Part shown: positions 17,230-26,164 of the stretch, piece by piece
Layout of the letters: each line of letters begins with the position of its first letter
How positions within the stretch are numbered: the stretch's first letter is position 1
Source of the DNA: Cytophagales bacterium
GTDB taxonomy: Bacteria > Bacteroidota > Bacteroidia > Cytophagales > 172606-1
Assembly (NCBI GenBank): GCA_030448185.1
Contig: JAUJNL010000059.1
Span: 1-52,829 of the forward strand
Reading direction: 5' to 3'
Length of the DNA stretch: 52,829 nucleotides
Position numbers and translations under genes: made by a program
Notes under the pieces: model-generated
What the model was told of the DNA's origin: nothing
What the model saw: only the letters and a program-made list of their open reading frames with translations
Databases searched by the model: none

Positions 17230-18271
17230 TAGGACTTACGCATTTAAGATTATTTTGTAGTATGATTACCAAAAAGGACTACGTTGAGTACTTAATCAGT
17301 ACGCCATTTAACTACACTTGTACTAATATGGCCGACCATAAAGACCCGATCAGCCATGATACCGGTTTCTCAATAAGGAAGATTTTCATTCAGGCCATTT
17401 ATGGGCCTTAGTGGCTCCTTACATTGACCATAAGCCCGGTGCCTTCCTGATCGTCGATGATAGTGTACAAGACAAACGATACGCCCGGTTTACTGACTTA
17501 GCAAAACGACAATACTCTGGTAATGAGCATGGTATAGTAAATGGAATCAACCTGGTGAACCTGGTTCATTCCACAGGTAATGAGGGCGATTTCTTCCCGA
17601 TTGACTACCGTATTTACCATCCTGAAACTGATCTTAAAACCAAAAATGATCACTTTCAGCATATGTTTCGCCGGGTAATTACTCACAAACAGCTTAAAGT
17701 CAGGACTATACTTTTCGACTCGTGGTATAGTTCAGTTGAGAATCTCAAACTCATTCACCGGGCCGGTTGGACATTCTTCACTACACTGAAGAGCAATCGG
17801 ATGGTATCGCTTCATCGGGATACAGCTTATCAGCACTCAGACGAGTTGGATTTTTCGGGTTCAGCCGCCGTGCCGGGTTTATCAGTGAAATCAAAACAGG
17901 TTCCTTTTTTGGTCAGACTCTTCAGGATAGTAGCCCCAAACGGCCACATTGATTGGGTCATTACCAATGACTTAGAGCAAAAAACGAATCGTTTTGTTGC
18001 CCAAAACAAGACAAATGTTCGCTGGCAAGTTGAAGACTTTCATCGCAGTTTCAAACAACTAACAGGTTCTGAACGGTGTCAATGTCGCAATGCCCAGGCC
18101 CAACGCAATCATTTGGCCTGTTGCTACCACGCCTGGATTTCACTCAAAGCCAAAGCCATTGAGACTTGCAAAACGGTTTATCGGCTTCGCACCGGGTTAT
18201 TTGAACAGTACCTCAAACTCGAACTACAAAACCCACAGATTAAAGCAATTTAACTCTTTGCGTAAGTCCTA
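17230..18271 (+). mobile_element. Insertion sequence with 13-base terminal repeats and 6-base target duplication
   Basis: The ends are TAGGACTTACGCA (17230-17242) and its reverse complement (18259-18271). The direct repeat GTATTT flanks it on both sides (17224-17229 and 18272-18277), so the insertion is intact and probably recent. It carries one DDE transposase. The family is IS4/IS701-like by transposase style, but I cannot place it exactly. It sits immediately upstream of the defence operon and transcribes away from it. A fragment of a related element is at 47701. Confidence 0.85.
17262..18253 (+). pseudogene. DDE transposase of the 17230 IS, one frameshift
   Basis: Starts MITKKDYVEYL at 17262; the frame stops at 17411. 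The same protein continues one phase over with FLNKEDFHSGHLW into the long frame to 18253, so one base has been lost or gained near 17362. DDE residues are visible: D in FLIVDDSVQDK, D in ILFDSWYSS, and E in WQVEDFHRSFKQL. Restored length is about 330 residues, typical of IS4/IS701-like transposases. The single slip may be a sequencing error, since the element still has perfect ends and target duplication. Confidence 0.75.
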
Positions 18272-18300
18272 GTATTTATAATTGTTCCCTCTTTAATCAC

Positions 18301-18453
18301 TAGACCTGCGGCGAAATAAAGTCCTGTAAAACAGCTAGTTGCAGTAAACGTGGGTGCAGTTTTATTAGGAATAATGCTGAAAACACCGTTTTTGAGTAAA
18401 AATGTATTAGTTTACATCGCTGATTATCAGCGGTTTATTTCGCCGCAGGTCTA
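18301..18453. mobile_element. MITE-like element with 20-base perfect inverted repeats
   Basis: TAGACCTGCGGCGAAATAAA (18301-18320) and its exact reverse complement (18434-18453) bound a 153-base stretch with no coding capacity. If the repeat is read as 19 bases, the flanks share ACT (18299-18301 and 18453-18455) as a 3-base target duplication. Its right end provides the stop codon of the YhcG-type nuclease gene. No matching full-length IS is in the window. Confidence 0.7.
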
Positions 18454-19503
18454 CTTGTCATTTTTAATTGAGATATGAAGTACCTGCTGTTGCAGCTCCT
18501 GCTTGGAAGGCAGGTACAACTGGTAACGACTGGCAAAAATCTGCTCATTGTTCTGGGGAAGGGTTATTTCTACCATCGCATCGTTCTTCTCCTTGCAGAT
18601 GATGATGCCAATGGTTTTGTTCTCATTCTCTGTTTTTACGAAGCGGTCGTAGTAGTTCACGTACATCTGCATCTGTCCTAGGTCCTGGTGCTTCAGTGTC
18701 CCGATTTTCAGGTCAATCAGCACAAAGCATTGCAGCAGGCGGTTGTAGAAGACGAGGTCGACAAAGTAGTGCTCTTCGTCGAAGGTGAACCGTACCTGAC
18801 GGCCGGCAAACAGAAAGCCTTTGCCCAGTTCCAGCATAAAATGCTCCAGCTTGTTGATGATGGCTTTTTCAAGGTCCGTCTCCGAATAAGCTGCTTCTTC
18901 CTTTAAACCCAGGAACTCCAGCACATATGGGCTTTTGATGGCATCTTCGGGTTTTTCAATCAACTGTCCCTTGGCAGCTAGTTCTTTCACCTTGTCGTGA
19001 TCCTTGCTGAGTGCCAGCCGTTCGTACAGGGAACTGTTGAACTGACGCTGCAACTCCTTGATGCCCCAGTTGTTTTGAGCGGCTTCTATTTCATAAAAGT
19101 CCCGTTCCTCCTCCCGCTGAATGCGACTGAGCAAGACGTAATGTGACCAGGAAAGCCGGAAGGGGGTTTCTGTAGGTGATTCCAATTTCCGAGAAAGCTT
19201 CTCGGAAATTGGAGCCTCTTCGGTGGATACGATCCGGTGGCGGTAGGCCACATAGAACCGGCGCATGTTCCCCAGGTTGTCCTCTGAGTATCCCCGACCA
19301 AATGCCTTGGTCAGTTCCCCACTCAGGTATTTGAGGGTCTGGGTGGCGTAGCTTGCCCTTTGTTCTCCCTGCTGTTCATCCTCCACGATGTAGCGGCCGA
19401 TGAGAAAATACGTGAGCGTCATCGTGCTGTCCACTTGGCGGACCACCGACGCCCGGGCTGTTTCGATGAGGCTCTTTATGGTTTGCAGCAGTGCTTTATT
19501 CAT
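18451..19503 (-). CDS. DUF1016/YhcG-type PD-(D/E)XK nuclease
   Basis: A 350-residue protein with the DUF1016 N-terminal domain (about residues 10-170, including LSWSHYVLLSRI and EIEAAQNNWGIKELQRQ) and the YhcG-type nuclease domain (about 190-340), where YFVDLVFYN followed by FVLIDLKIG gives the D and D-x-K of the active site. The family is common beside restriction-modification and defence genes and in mobile elements. A 31-base near-perfect palindrome (19182-19212) is read in frame and encodes the residues SEKLSRKLES between the two halves of the N-terminal domain. The last codon lies against the MITE-like element; removing it would leave a TGA stop at the same place, so the protein is unchanged. 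Confidence 0.88.
   Translation of the reverse strand: MNKALLQTIKSLIETARASVVRQVDSTMTLTYFLIGRYIVEDEQQGEQRASYATQTLKYLSGELTKAFGRGYSEDNLGNMRRFYVAYRHRIVSTEEAPISEKLSRKLESPTETPFRLSWSHYVLLSRIQREEERDFYEIEAAQNNWGIKELQRQFNSSLYERLALSKDHDKVKELAAKGQLIEKPEDAIKSPYVLEFLGLKEEAAYSETDLEKAIINKLEHFMLELGKGFLFAGRQVRFTFDEEHYFVDLVFYNRLLQCFVLIDLKIGTLKHQDLGQMQMYVNYYDRFVKTENENKTIGIIICKEKNDAMVEITLPQNNEQIFASRYQLYLPSKQELQQQVLHISIKNDK
19182..19212. repeat. Perfect palindrome inside the YhcG-type gene
   Basis: CCAATTTCCGAGAA, a 3-base AGC spacer, then the exact reverse complement. It would form a 14-base-pair hairpin in DNA or RNA and is translated in frame, with no stop, in a part of the protein that varies among family members. 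Confidence 0.85.
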
Positions 19504-19674
19504 GCTTCAAAGGTAACGTAATGGTACTATAGTAAACGGTTCCGGGGAGTCGGGCCTTTAAGCAAGGTTATTGGCAGACAAGAGGTGGCATAAAATATAC
19601 CACAGCGCTACTTGCTGATCTACAATTTAATCAGATTACCAGCTTTTTTGCCGGTTTTACATACAACATTTATA

Positions 19675-20476
19675 GGTAGTGGTTAAGTAGAGACTGATTT
19701 ACTGAGGTTGTAGCGGACAATGAAAAGGCGGATGACGAGTTCATTGTAAAAGTCAGATTTAGAAAAAGAAAGCGTCTTTCAGGTAAGTCTACCCATCCAC
19801 TGACGGATGGTATTGTTCCAGCGTTCCATGTGGTTAGTTTGACCGGATTCTTTGCCTACTTTCTGATGCTGCCCGGTCTGCTGATAGATAAAATTGTATG
19901 CTTCCCAGAAATCGGAAAAGCTGGTCTGGCAGCGTAATCTTTCGGGAATTCTTTGCCAAAGTATCTTACAACTCTCCATACTATGGTCCCCAATAAAGAA
20001 AGCAATGATTTTACGTGTTTTCCGGCTGATTACCGTCCAGAGCCAGCGCTTTTGGCTTTTTTTGACAAAGTGCTGCAATTCGTCATACTCGAGCACATCC
20101 TGCTCAGTAGGCACATCACCCAAGGTAGCCTCCAGATCTGGATGCTTTTCGCCTTGCTGCCTGAGCCAGGCAGAGACCGTTTGCCGGGCTACGCCAAAAA
20201 CGCGTTCAATACCCCGCATACTGGGTCTTTCAAAATAGGCTTTCAGAATCTCTTCTTTGCGCTCTTCACTATAGCGGGGAGCTGCATCCAAAGTGCCGTA
20301 TCTGTCACAGCCATTACAGTAATACTTTTGCTTACCGTTTTTCTTATTATGGCCGTTGCTCACTAAGTCAATACTACCGCAATGAGGACATGCCTTGGTA
20401 ATCTGAATCATATGCTTTTTAAACCTTTCTTCCTAAGTTACCAATTTCTAAAATCAGCCTCTACTTAACCACTACC
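19675..20476 (-). mobile_element. IS1-family element, copy A
   Basis: An 802-base element bounded by GGTAGTGGTTAAGTAGAG-type inverted repeats (26 bases with one mismatch). It interrupts the 3' end of the coupling-protein gene. Its left flank is CATTTATA (19667-19674), which is the reverse complement of the left flank of copy B; its right flank does not match, so there is no ordinary direct target duplication. Confidence 0.85.
19683..20411 (-). pseudogene. IS1-family transposase, in-frame stop
   Basis: Starts MIQITKACPHCGSID with a zinc-ribbon N-terminus (CPHC...CNGC), then a helix-turn-helix (MRGIERVFGVARQTVSAWL), then a DDE core (WTVISRKTRKIIAFFIGD and TNHMERWNNTIRQ), as in IS1-family transposases with a fused reading frame. 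A TGA at 19779-19781 replaces the CGA of copy B; after it the frame continues normally (KTLSFSKSDFYNELV) to the true stop at 19683. So the only defect is one nonsense change that cuts about 32 residues, including the conserved C-terminal helix. Confidence 0.8.
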
Positions 20477-20487
20477 TAACTGGTTAT

Positions 20488-21920
20488 TTAGGTTGGAGTA
20501 ATGGCTTCTGATTCATTCTGGCCGTATTCTTTTTTCATCTGCGAAAAGTCCTGGGCCATGTAAATGGTAGCGACTTTGTTGGAACGGGCTGTTGCGGGGA
20601 TCTGGTCCAGTTTGGGAATAAACAGGGTCGGGCCCTCGTCCAGCAGAATGAAGCTGTGCCGCTTTCCCTGTTGGTTCATCTGCTTGGTGGCAACGGCTAT
20701 AAGGCAGGCAATAACTGGGGCAAAGGTGTCTGAGAGCGCAGGGCTGCTGCCAATACATAGCACCTTAGGGGAGAGGGGATGATTGATGTCCAGATCAAAT
20801 TCATCTCCCGAAAGCACGTAGCATATTTCAGGGCTGTTGATTCTGGCCAGGGCCACCTGGAGGCTGGAAATCATGCCGGCTATCTGACCGGAAGCCTTAA
20901 GATCAACGGCCGTAACGATGCTGCGGATCATGGAGGCACATTCATAATCTTCTCGGAGTAACTCCAGTAGCGATTCGTGATCTTCTCCCACCAGCAGGTT
21001 TACTACGTGCGGCAGGGTACAGTAACCGGGATGATGCTTTTTCAGGTACCAGATCGTGGCAGTGAGCAGTGCCTGAGCGGAACGAATCCAGAAGTCAGGT
21101 TTTTGGATGCTTTCAGGGATGAGGTTATTGATAATCGCCAGGGCGTACTCGGAAGCATGGGCGGCAGTTGGAATGTAGCGGGGATTAAGCGGATTCACCC
21201 GGTGGGTCTTTTCAGGTCTTCAAAATTGACAACCCAGAAACCCACTCCGCTGCTTGCCCTGGCATACTGCTCATAAGCGAAGTTAGTCAGGGTAGGGAAT
21301 TTGAAGTCATAGATGATGCCGCAGTACCCCTTCTGTGCTGCTTGGGCAATGATGGGTTCGGCCACCGAATAGCTCTTGCCTGATCCGGCTCCCCCAACTA
21401 CCAGAACACCCCGAAAAGGACTTACAATGTTGACCCAGCTGCCATCTTTCCCTTCAGGTGAAAGGAGTACTCGTTTTCCTGCTTTCGCCTGTCGTTGCTG
21501 ATGGGTTTCCCGACCGGATCGGGACCGCAGTCTCTTTCCCAGCGGGTAGCCGCTCAGTACCGTTCCTACGAGGGAGACAGGATAGAACGCCTGATAATAC
21601 GGGTTGCGGTCAATGGTGTAGAGCAGGCAGGCACTTGATGAGTAAAGCAGCAGCCAAAGCCAGAGGGGTAGCCTGGTCTTTGATTTCTCTGAAAGCCTCT
21701 CCTCAGCAAGAGTTCGGCCGGCCAAGGCAAAACATAGCGGGTATAAAACAAGAAAAAGAATGCGAAAGAACTTGCCTCCCCTGGTGAAAAACGTAAGCGC
21801 CGAAAGATACCAAAGGGTATGAGCAGGTTCCATCGTCAGGAAGTAATACTCGGCGCCCAGCACAAACAGTAGTCCGCCAGCAATCAGGTAAAGCGTAGCC
21901 GCTTGATTGGTTCCATTCAT
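20488..21920 (-). pseudogene. Conjugation coupling protein (VirD4/TraG-like T4CP), frameshifted and truncated by IS1
   Basis: The N-terminal frame (21920-21195) has four hydrophobic segments, then Walker A VVGGAGSGKSYS near residue 175. Near 21205 an A run is one base short, and the reading continues in the next phase as RVNPLNPRYIPTAAH with Walker B HSFILLDEGPTLF. It ends at SEAIT and then runs into the IS1 end after a few junk residues, so the last 150 or so residues of the ATPase are missing. The protein would couple the relaxase-DNA complex to the transfer channel. The frameshift is probably an artefact, but the IS truncation looks real. No continuation is seen in the window, so this element may lack its own working coupling protein. 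Confidence 0.85.
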
Positions 21921-21954
21921 AAATTAGCAGGGTCTATCAAGTTTTAGTATTGGG

Positions 21955-23172
21955 TTAAGTTTGAGGCTCCATCCCCCGGCTTTGTCCCCTTCGCTTCTTT
22001 TGCCGGGGAAATGCCTCCCAGGAAGTGTCAATACCATGAACCGTTGCCGTGCTGGCAATGGACCGCATCAGATCGCTGAAGACGCTCAGTGAGCGGCTCA
22101 AGCTACCAGTATCCGGACTCCGCATCTCCTGGGCAGAGACTTTGTCAATAGAGTGACCTCTTCCTGCTTTAGCCTCAACCGCTCCGCTTACCCCCTTACC
22201 TGCTTGCAAGTCTTCCGGGAGCCGGCTTGTGAGCGGTACAAGTCCTGGTTTCCCTTTCTCTGAGCCGGCTCGTGCATTACCACACGCTGCTTTTTGGTGA
22301 CCGGCTGAAGCCTTTAGCATGGCGTACGGGTCGGGGGGCTGAAGGCCTTTTGACAGTGCGTTTTCCAGTACCGACAGGTTACGGTAGAACTTCCAGTTAA
22401 ACTGCCTTTCCCTGGCCAGACCTGCCACCCGATCCACATTGAGATATGACGGGTCTAGGCCTCGAGTCCGGATGAATTTCTCCAGCCGCTGCCTCAACTC
22501 TTGTTCCTTCTGGTCCTCTTTGGCAAAGTATGTCTGCTTTCCATAGGAGAACATGCGGGTAAAATCCCGTGCGTTTTGCTGCTGCCAGTCCTGAACGGAA
22601 AAAGTCTCTTTGCTGCTTGTAGGGGAAAGGGAGAATTGCCGGCTGCAATCAAGGCGCGCCACGATTACGTGCACGTGGGTCTGCTCCCCCGCTTTCCGCT
22701 GCCCTCCCCTGGCAAGCCCTTCCTGAACGGCCTGGTCGTTTCCTTTATGCACCCGCCCGTGGTGAAAAGTGGCAAACCAGACGAGCTCCTCCCCCTTGGG
22801 TGTTTTTCCATCCGGCAGCTTAAAACCTTCCGCGTAATTCTCCATGACCCTTGGCGTGTAGTGCTGCAACCGCTCCGAGCCGCTCCCGCCGGAACCACTG
22901 CCGTTCTCCAGGTGCCGCAACTCCGCTTCGGAGGGGCTGATGACCAGGGAATAAAACTTGGCGGCCGTGGCCCGTACGCCCTTCGCGTGCCCGTCAATGC
23001 TGGCGGCTACCTCCCCGGCTGGAACGTTGGTCCGGGACTGGTTGAAATACAAGGCACGCTCCCCGGACCCTTTTGCTTCGTGGTCCAGGTATTTGAGCAG
23101 TTTGGAGCAGCTCCCTTTGTTGTGGTAGACTGCCCGGCCGCTCGTGAACGGCTTTAAGATTTTGGTGATCAT
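21955..23172 (-). CDS. mobB: Conjugative relaxase (MobB-like, DUF5712 type)
   Basis: A 405-residue protein starting MITKILKPFTSGRAVYHNKGS, the typical opening of this Bacteroidetes relaxase group. A THVHVIVAR motif near residue 165 provides the metal-binding histidines of a relaxase, and a conserved FSYGKQTYF lies behind it. The N-terminus should hold the catalytic tyrosine (Tyr near residue 16 or 28). The C-terminal 130 residues are low-complexity and basic. The enzyme nicks the transfer origin and leads the strand into the recipient. It follows the MobA-like gene with a 35-base gap and precedes the coupling-protein gene, the normal mob order. Confidence 0.85.
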   Translation of the reverse strand: MITKILKPFTSGRAVYHNKGSCSKLLKYLDHEAKGSGERALYFNQSRTNVPAGEVAASIDGHAKGVRATAAKFYSLVISPSEAELRHLENGSGSGGSGSERLQHYTPRVMENYAEGFKLPDGKTPKGEELVWFATFHHGRVHKGNDQAVQEGLARGGQRKAGEQTHVHVIVARLDCSRQFSLSPTSSKETFSVQDWQQQNARDFTRMFSYGKQTYFAKEDQKEQELRQRLEKFIRTRGLDPSYLNVDRVAGLARERQFNWKFYRNLSVLENALSKGLQPPDPYAMLKASAGHQKAACGNARAGSEKGKPGLVPLTSRLPEDLQAGKGVSGAVEAKAGRGHSIDKVSAQEMRSPDTGSLSRSLSVFSDLMRSIASTATVHGIDTSWEAFPRQKKRRGQSRGMEPQT

Positions 23173-23207
23173 GGTGAAAAAGACAAATGGTTATCGCAGA
23201 AGTCCCT

Positions 23208-23753
23208 TTAAAAACGCTCCTTCAGGCGCTGCTCGAACTGCGCCATCTCTGACTCAAACCGCTGCTTGTTTTGTGCTGCTACTTCTTTCACCAATCCTTC
23301 CTCCTGGCCGGAGAGGTAATACAAAGTCGTCAGGCTGATGTCCTGAATGGTTTTGATCTTGAACAGCAGTTGGTGGAGTTGGGCAAAATACCCGCTCAGC
23401 CCTTCCACTGCTCCGGCTACCGCTGCGAGCCGCTCATGCAGGGCGTGTACTTCCTGCAGGAGGGGGACGGAATACTGCGCTTCCTGAGTTTTGAGCACGC
23501 CCACCACCTGGTTGCGGAGCCGGTGTACTTCTTTGGGTACGTCCTCCACCTGGTTGGCTGTCACAGGGTTTAGCTTGTATCGAATGAAGTACCAAAGGGC
23601 ATTTTCGGTGAAGTCTTTCAGGGATACATCCAGCGTACCGGCATACGTTTTGGCCTGGTCCCTGAGGCCCGTACTGATTCTTAAAGTAGTGGTGGCTTCT
23701 TCCGTCGCAAAGGCGGCTACCGGAGTGCTAAGCGCAGGTCGGATAAGAGGCAT
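23208..23753 (-). CDS. mobA: BfmA/BtgA-type mobilisation protein (MobA)
   Basis: A 181-residue protein if started at 23753 (MPLIRPALSTPV); the longer frame from 23792 adds no conserved residues. An early ATTTLRISTGLRDQAKTYAG then LKDFTENALWYFI is the ribbon-helix-helix-like DNA-binding part of BfmA/BtgA proteins, and the rest is coiled-coil. Such proteins bind the transfer origin and help the relaxase. Placed directly upstream of the relaxase on the same strand, with an intergenic stretch on its 5' side that is the likely oriT. Confidence 0.8.
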   Translation of the reverse strand: MPLIRPALSTPVAAFATEEATTTLRISTGLRDQAKTYAGTLDVSLKDFTENALWYFIRYKLNPVTANQVEDVPKEVHRLRNQVVGVLKTQEAQYSVPLLQEVHALHERLAAVAGAVEGLSGYFAQLHQLLFKIKTIQDISLTTLYYLSGQEEGLVKEVAAQNKQRFESEMAQFEQRLKERF

Positions 23754-23843
23754 AATGAGAAGTAGATTGCCCCAAAATCTACAAAGGAGCATTGAAAGTC
23801 AGCACGTTACCCGTCCGAATCTACTCCTTATGGTACTAAATGG

Positions 23844-23906
23844 CTCAAAATGAAGTATTTTGAGAATCTACTGTCACTCCTTCTTGCTACGTTTTACTAC
23901 GTTTTA
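23844..23906. promoter_or_regulatory. Candidate oriT/promoter stretch upstream of mobA
   Basis: CTCAAAAT and ATTTTGAG (23844-23864) form an 8-base inverted repeat with a 5-base spacer, and CTACGTTTTA is repeated in tandem at 23887 and 23897. The whole gap 23754-24044 has no gene. In Bacteroidetes mobilisable elements the transfer origin is usually just upstream of the mobA gene, so this is the best place for it; the nick site cannot be named. Confidence 0.35.
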
Positions 23907-24044
23907 GGGCGGAAAATCGAGGGTTTTTTTTATGGGGCACGGGGTTGTCCAATGGCAGGGTAAGGTCTGATTTTAAAACACACTTTTGAGGCATAAACTC
24001 TCGGCCTTGCCGCTAAAAATACAGGCATCATATCCCCATTTTGC

Positions 24045-24434
24045 CTACCGGTTCAGCGCCTTTTCCAGCAGTTCAATTATTTTGTCCTTATCGGCCAGCC
24101 GTTTCTCTTTCTCCTCTAGTTGCGCTTGCTTCCCCCTGAGCTCCACTTGCAGCAATTCGATGCCCGGCTCGCTTACCACGGTAGGGGCAGGCGACTGATA
24201 AGCTACCGTTTGGGATTTGAACATTTCCGGATCGTCCCTGAGCAGCCAGTCCAGGTTCACGTCCGGAAAAGTTCGGGCAATGGCTTCAATGATCTCCCAG
24301 CCCGGTTTGGATCTTCCGCTGGCAATGCTGTAGAAGTTATCGGCCCGCTCATAGCCCAGGGCTTTGGCAAACTGGGGGATGGACAGGTCTTTGGCTTTGG
24401 CCAGGGCTTTGATTTTCTCACCTACAGGTACCAT
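24045..24434 (-). CDS. XRE-family helix-turn-helix regulator with coiled-coil tail
   Basis: A 129-residue protein starting MVPVGEKIKALAKAKDLS. Residues 5-65 form a Cro/CI-type helix-turn-helix (SIPQFAKALGYERADNFY and SKPGWEIIEAIARTFP), followed by the common LDWLLRDDP phrase, and residues 95-127 are a coiled coil probably used for dimerisation. It lies upstream of the mob genes on the same strand and may repress them or itself, but no operator is clear. Confidence 0.8.
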   Translation of the reverse strand: MVPVGEKIKALAKAKDLSIPQFAKALGYERADNFYSIASGRSKPGWEIIEAIARTFPDVNLDWLLRDDPEMFKSQTVAYQSPAPTVVSEPGIELLQVELRGKQAQLEEKEKRLADKDKIIELLEKALNR

Positions 24435-24515
24435 GCACGGGAGGGTGTATACGGAAATATTACAGTTTAATAAATTTTGACATCATTCTCGTACGTCAAT
24501 TTTACAAATTAATAT

Positions 24516-25191
24516 TCAATGGTGCAGTATGATACCATTCGAATACGGAAAAACCCACCGGCTGCGACTTTTCGTGACGCTATACCTGGTGGGGTCTCTC
24601 TCTTTCCGGCCCAGTCCTCTCTCTACCGCCCCGCCTCGAACAGGGGCAATACCTTTGCGGGTTCTTTCTCCTCGGCCGGCTTCTTTCTGACGCGCATGGC
24701 CGCTCAGGTGCCCCCGTAGCTGTTGCTCAGTCGGGTAACTTTTGCCGCATTCGGGACAAGCGTAATGCTCAGGCACCTCCACTGTTTCCTCCCCGGTTTC
24801 GAGCTTCTCTGCGAACAGGTCCGAGAAGTACCACACCGAGCCCGAGAGCATGGCACTGATCAACGTCGAGGCCACTAGTGATTCTACTGAATTGTTCCAG
24901 TGCTGGTAATAGAGCAGATTGCCGGCAAACGAGGCGGGGCGTAGAGCTGAGCCGCCCGCTTCTTGCCGTTGAGGATAAACATCAGGATGGCTGCTTCAAT
25001 GGCCGAAGCCACAGGAAAGCGTGCAGCCAGTTGAAGCCGGTAAACTGCCAGCCGCCCACGTCAAAAGACAGGTTCATGCGGCTTACCGCTTTGAACAACC
25101 AGGCCGTGTGCAGGATCTGGGAAACAAGGACGCACAATATGGCCGTAAAGATGAAGGATTCCGAACGCAGGAACCGGATGATATTTCTCAT
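24516..25191 (-). pseudogene. Membrane protein with C-terminal C2H2-type zinc finger, frameshifted
   Basis: Three consecutive minus-strand frames read as one protein. Part 1 (25191-24990) starts MRNIIRFLRSESF and has a transmembrane helix. Part 2 (about 25010-24940) reads VASAIEAAILMFILNGKK. Part 3 (about 24935 to 24516) reads FAGNLLYYQHWNNSVESL, then a membrane segment and then YACPECGKSYPTEQQLRGHL, a classic C2H2 zinc finger (C-x2-C...H-x3-H). The last 45 residues are basic. Two indels account for the breaks. Restored, it has about 225 residues with about four membrane helices and a cytoplasmic or periplasmic finger. It is the last gene of the 29281-24516 cluster. Function unknown; bacterial C2H2 fingers on membrane proteins are uncommon. 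Confidence 0.6.
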
Positions 25192-25244
25192 GAAGATGGT
25201 AAGGATTGATGCCCGAAAGTGGGCGAAATGGGAAGCCGTTATAT

Positions 25245-25550
25245 CTACGGCAGGTAACTGATGATTGCCACGTCGGGCTGTCGGGCGGGCCGCTGCAAAG
25301 GGTACACGTGGATGTGTTCCCCTTCCAGGCGGCCCCCGAAGAGCGGAACGCCACTCTCGGAAAGCAGCCCGTTGAGGGATTGCAACAGGCTCTTGAGGGA
25401 GTCAAACTTAGAGGAAGTGCTCATCTCGTTGATCAGGTTTACGGCCGCTACATGGGCATGGAGCCGCTGGCAAACCGAAACCTCCTCTTTGGCAAGCGGC
25501 TCGGGCTTTACGTGCAGTTGGTAGCGGGCTACGGGTTTCTCAGGTTCCAT
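25245..25550 (-). CDS. Hypothetical protein in the exonuclease gene cluster
   Basis: A 101-residue protein starting MEPEKPVARYQLHVK. It has a helical centre with a serine- and leucine-rich stretch and ends VAIISYLP. The start overlaps the restored end of the RecB-like exonuclease gene, and the next gene starts 53 bases further on, so it is part of one transcription unit. I recognise no family or motif. Confidence 0.5.
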   Translation of the reverse strand: MEPEKPVARYQLHVKPEPLAKEEVSVCQRLHAHVAAVNLINEMSTSSKFDSLKSLLQSLNGLLSESGVPLFGGRLEGEHIHVYPLQRPARQPDVAIISYLP

Positions 25551-26164
25551 ATCTGGTCAAACAGGTTTAGTTGTCCGATCTTGAGCAGGATAAAACGATA
25601 CTTGGCCCGGCCCCACTCAGCAAAGCTGCTCCGGGCGGTGGTCTCCAGCACGAACACTTTCTGCACTTTCTTGGAAATGCCGATCAGCACCATCTTGCGG
25701 GCGGCTACGCTGTCGGCGTAGAAGGCCAGTTGCCGGTCGTATTCGAACCGGAGGCGTTCCCCTCGAACTCGGCCTGGGTGCGGGCATTGGTGGTTTTTAG
25801 ATCAATCACCGTGTCCGTGCCCAGCACGTCGAGTTTGCTTTTGCAGGCTATCCCGGTATAAAATTCCGTCCAGTACACTTCGTGCTCCCGTTTGCCTTCC
25901 AGCAGCCGCGCGCAGCAGGGGTACTGGTGCAGGGAACGGATGCATTTTTGGAGCAAGACAGCATCCACGTCCGGGTAGCGGCTCAGGTCGAATCTGTGGG
26001 CTTCCAGTACCGCCTCGTGCAGGGCCTGCCCGAAACGAAGGGCGGCCCTCGGCTTGTAGTGCGGCGTTCCCATGATCAGGTGCCGGGCAAGGTCGGTCGC
26101 TGTTGGAGATGCGCTTGACCGAGTAGTAAGACGACTCTTCCGGCGCAGAAATGAGGGTTTGCAT
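25529..26164 (-). pseudogene. RecB/YqaJ-like PD-(D/E)XK exonuclease, frameshifted
   Basis: Starts MQTLISAPEESSYYSV at 26164. After NSD the frame slips, and the protein continues as DLARHLIMGTPHYKPR and ALRFGQALHEAVLE, the usual N-terminal motif of phage-type RecB-family exonucleases, then KLDVLGTDTVIDLKTTNA (the D and D-x-K active site). A second slip after EFEGNA leads to FEYDRQLAFYADSV, a conserved helix of the same fold, and the frame ends at 25529. Restored length is about 210 residues. Such nucleases process DNA ends for phage- or plasmid-encoded annealing systems. It lies between the intron-split gene and a small unknown gene. Confidence 0.7.

Noticed and set aside
19667..20484. Ordinary direct target duplication around IS1 copy A
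   Set aside because: The left flank CATTTATA and right flank TAACTGGT do not match; only the inverted match with copy B fits.
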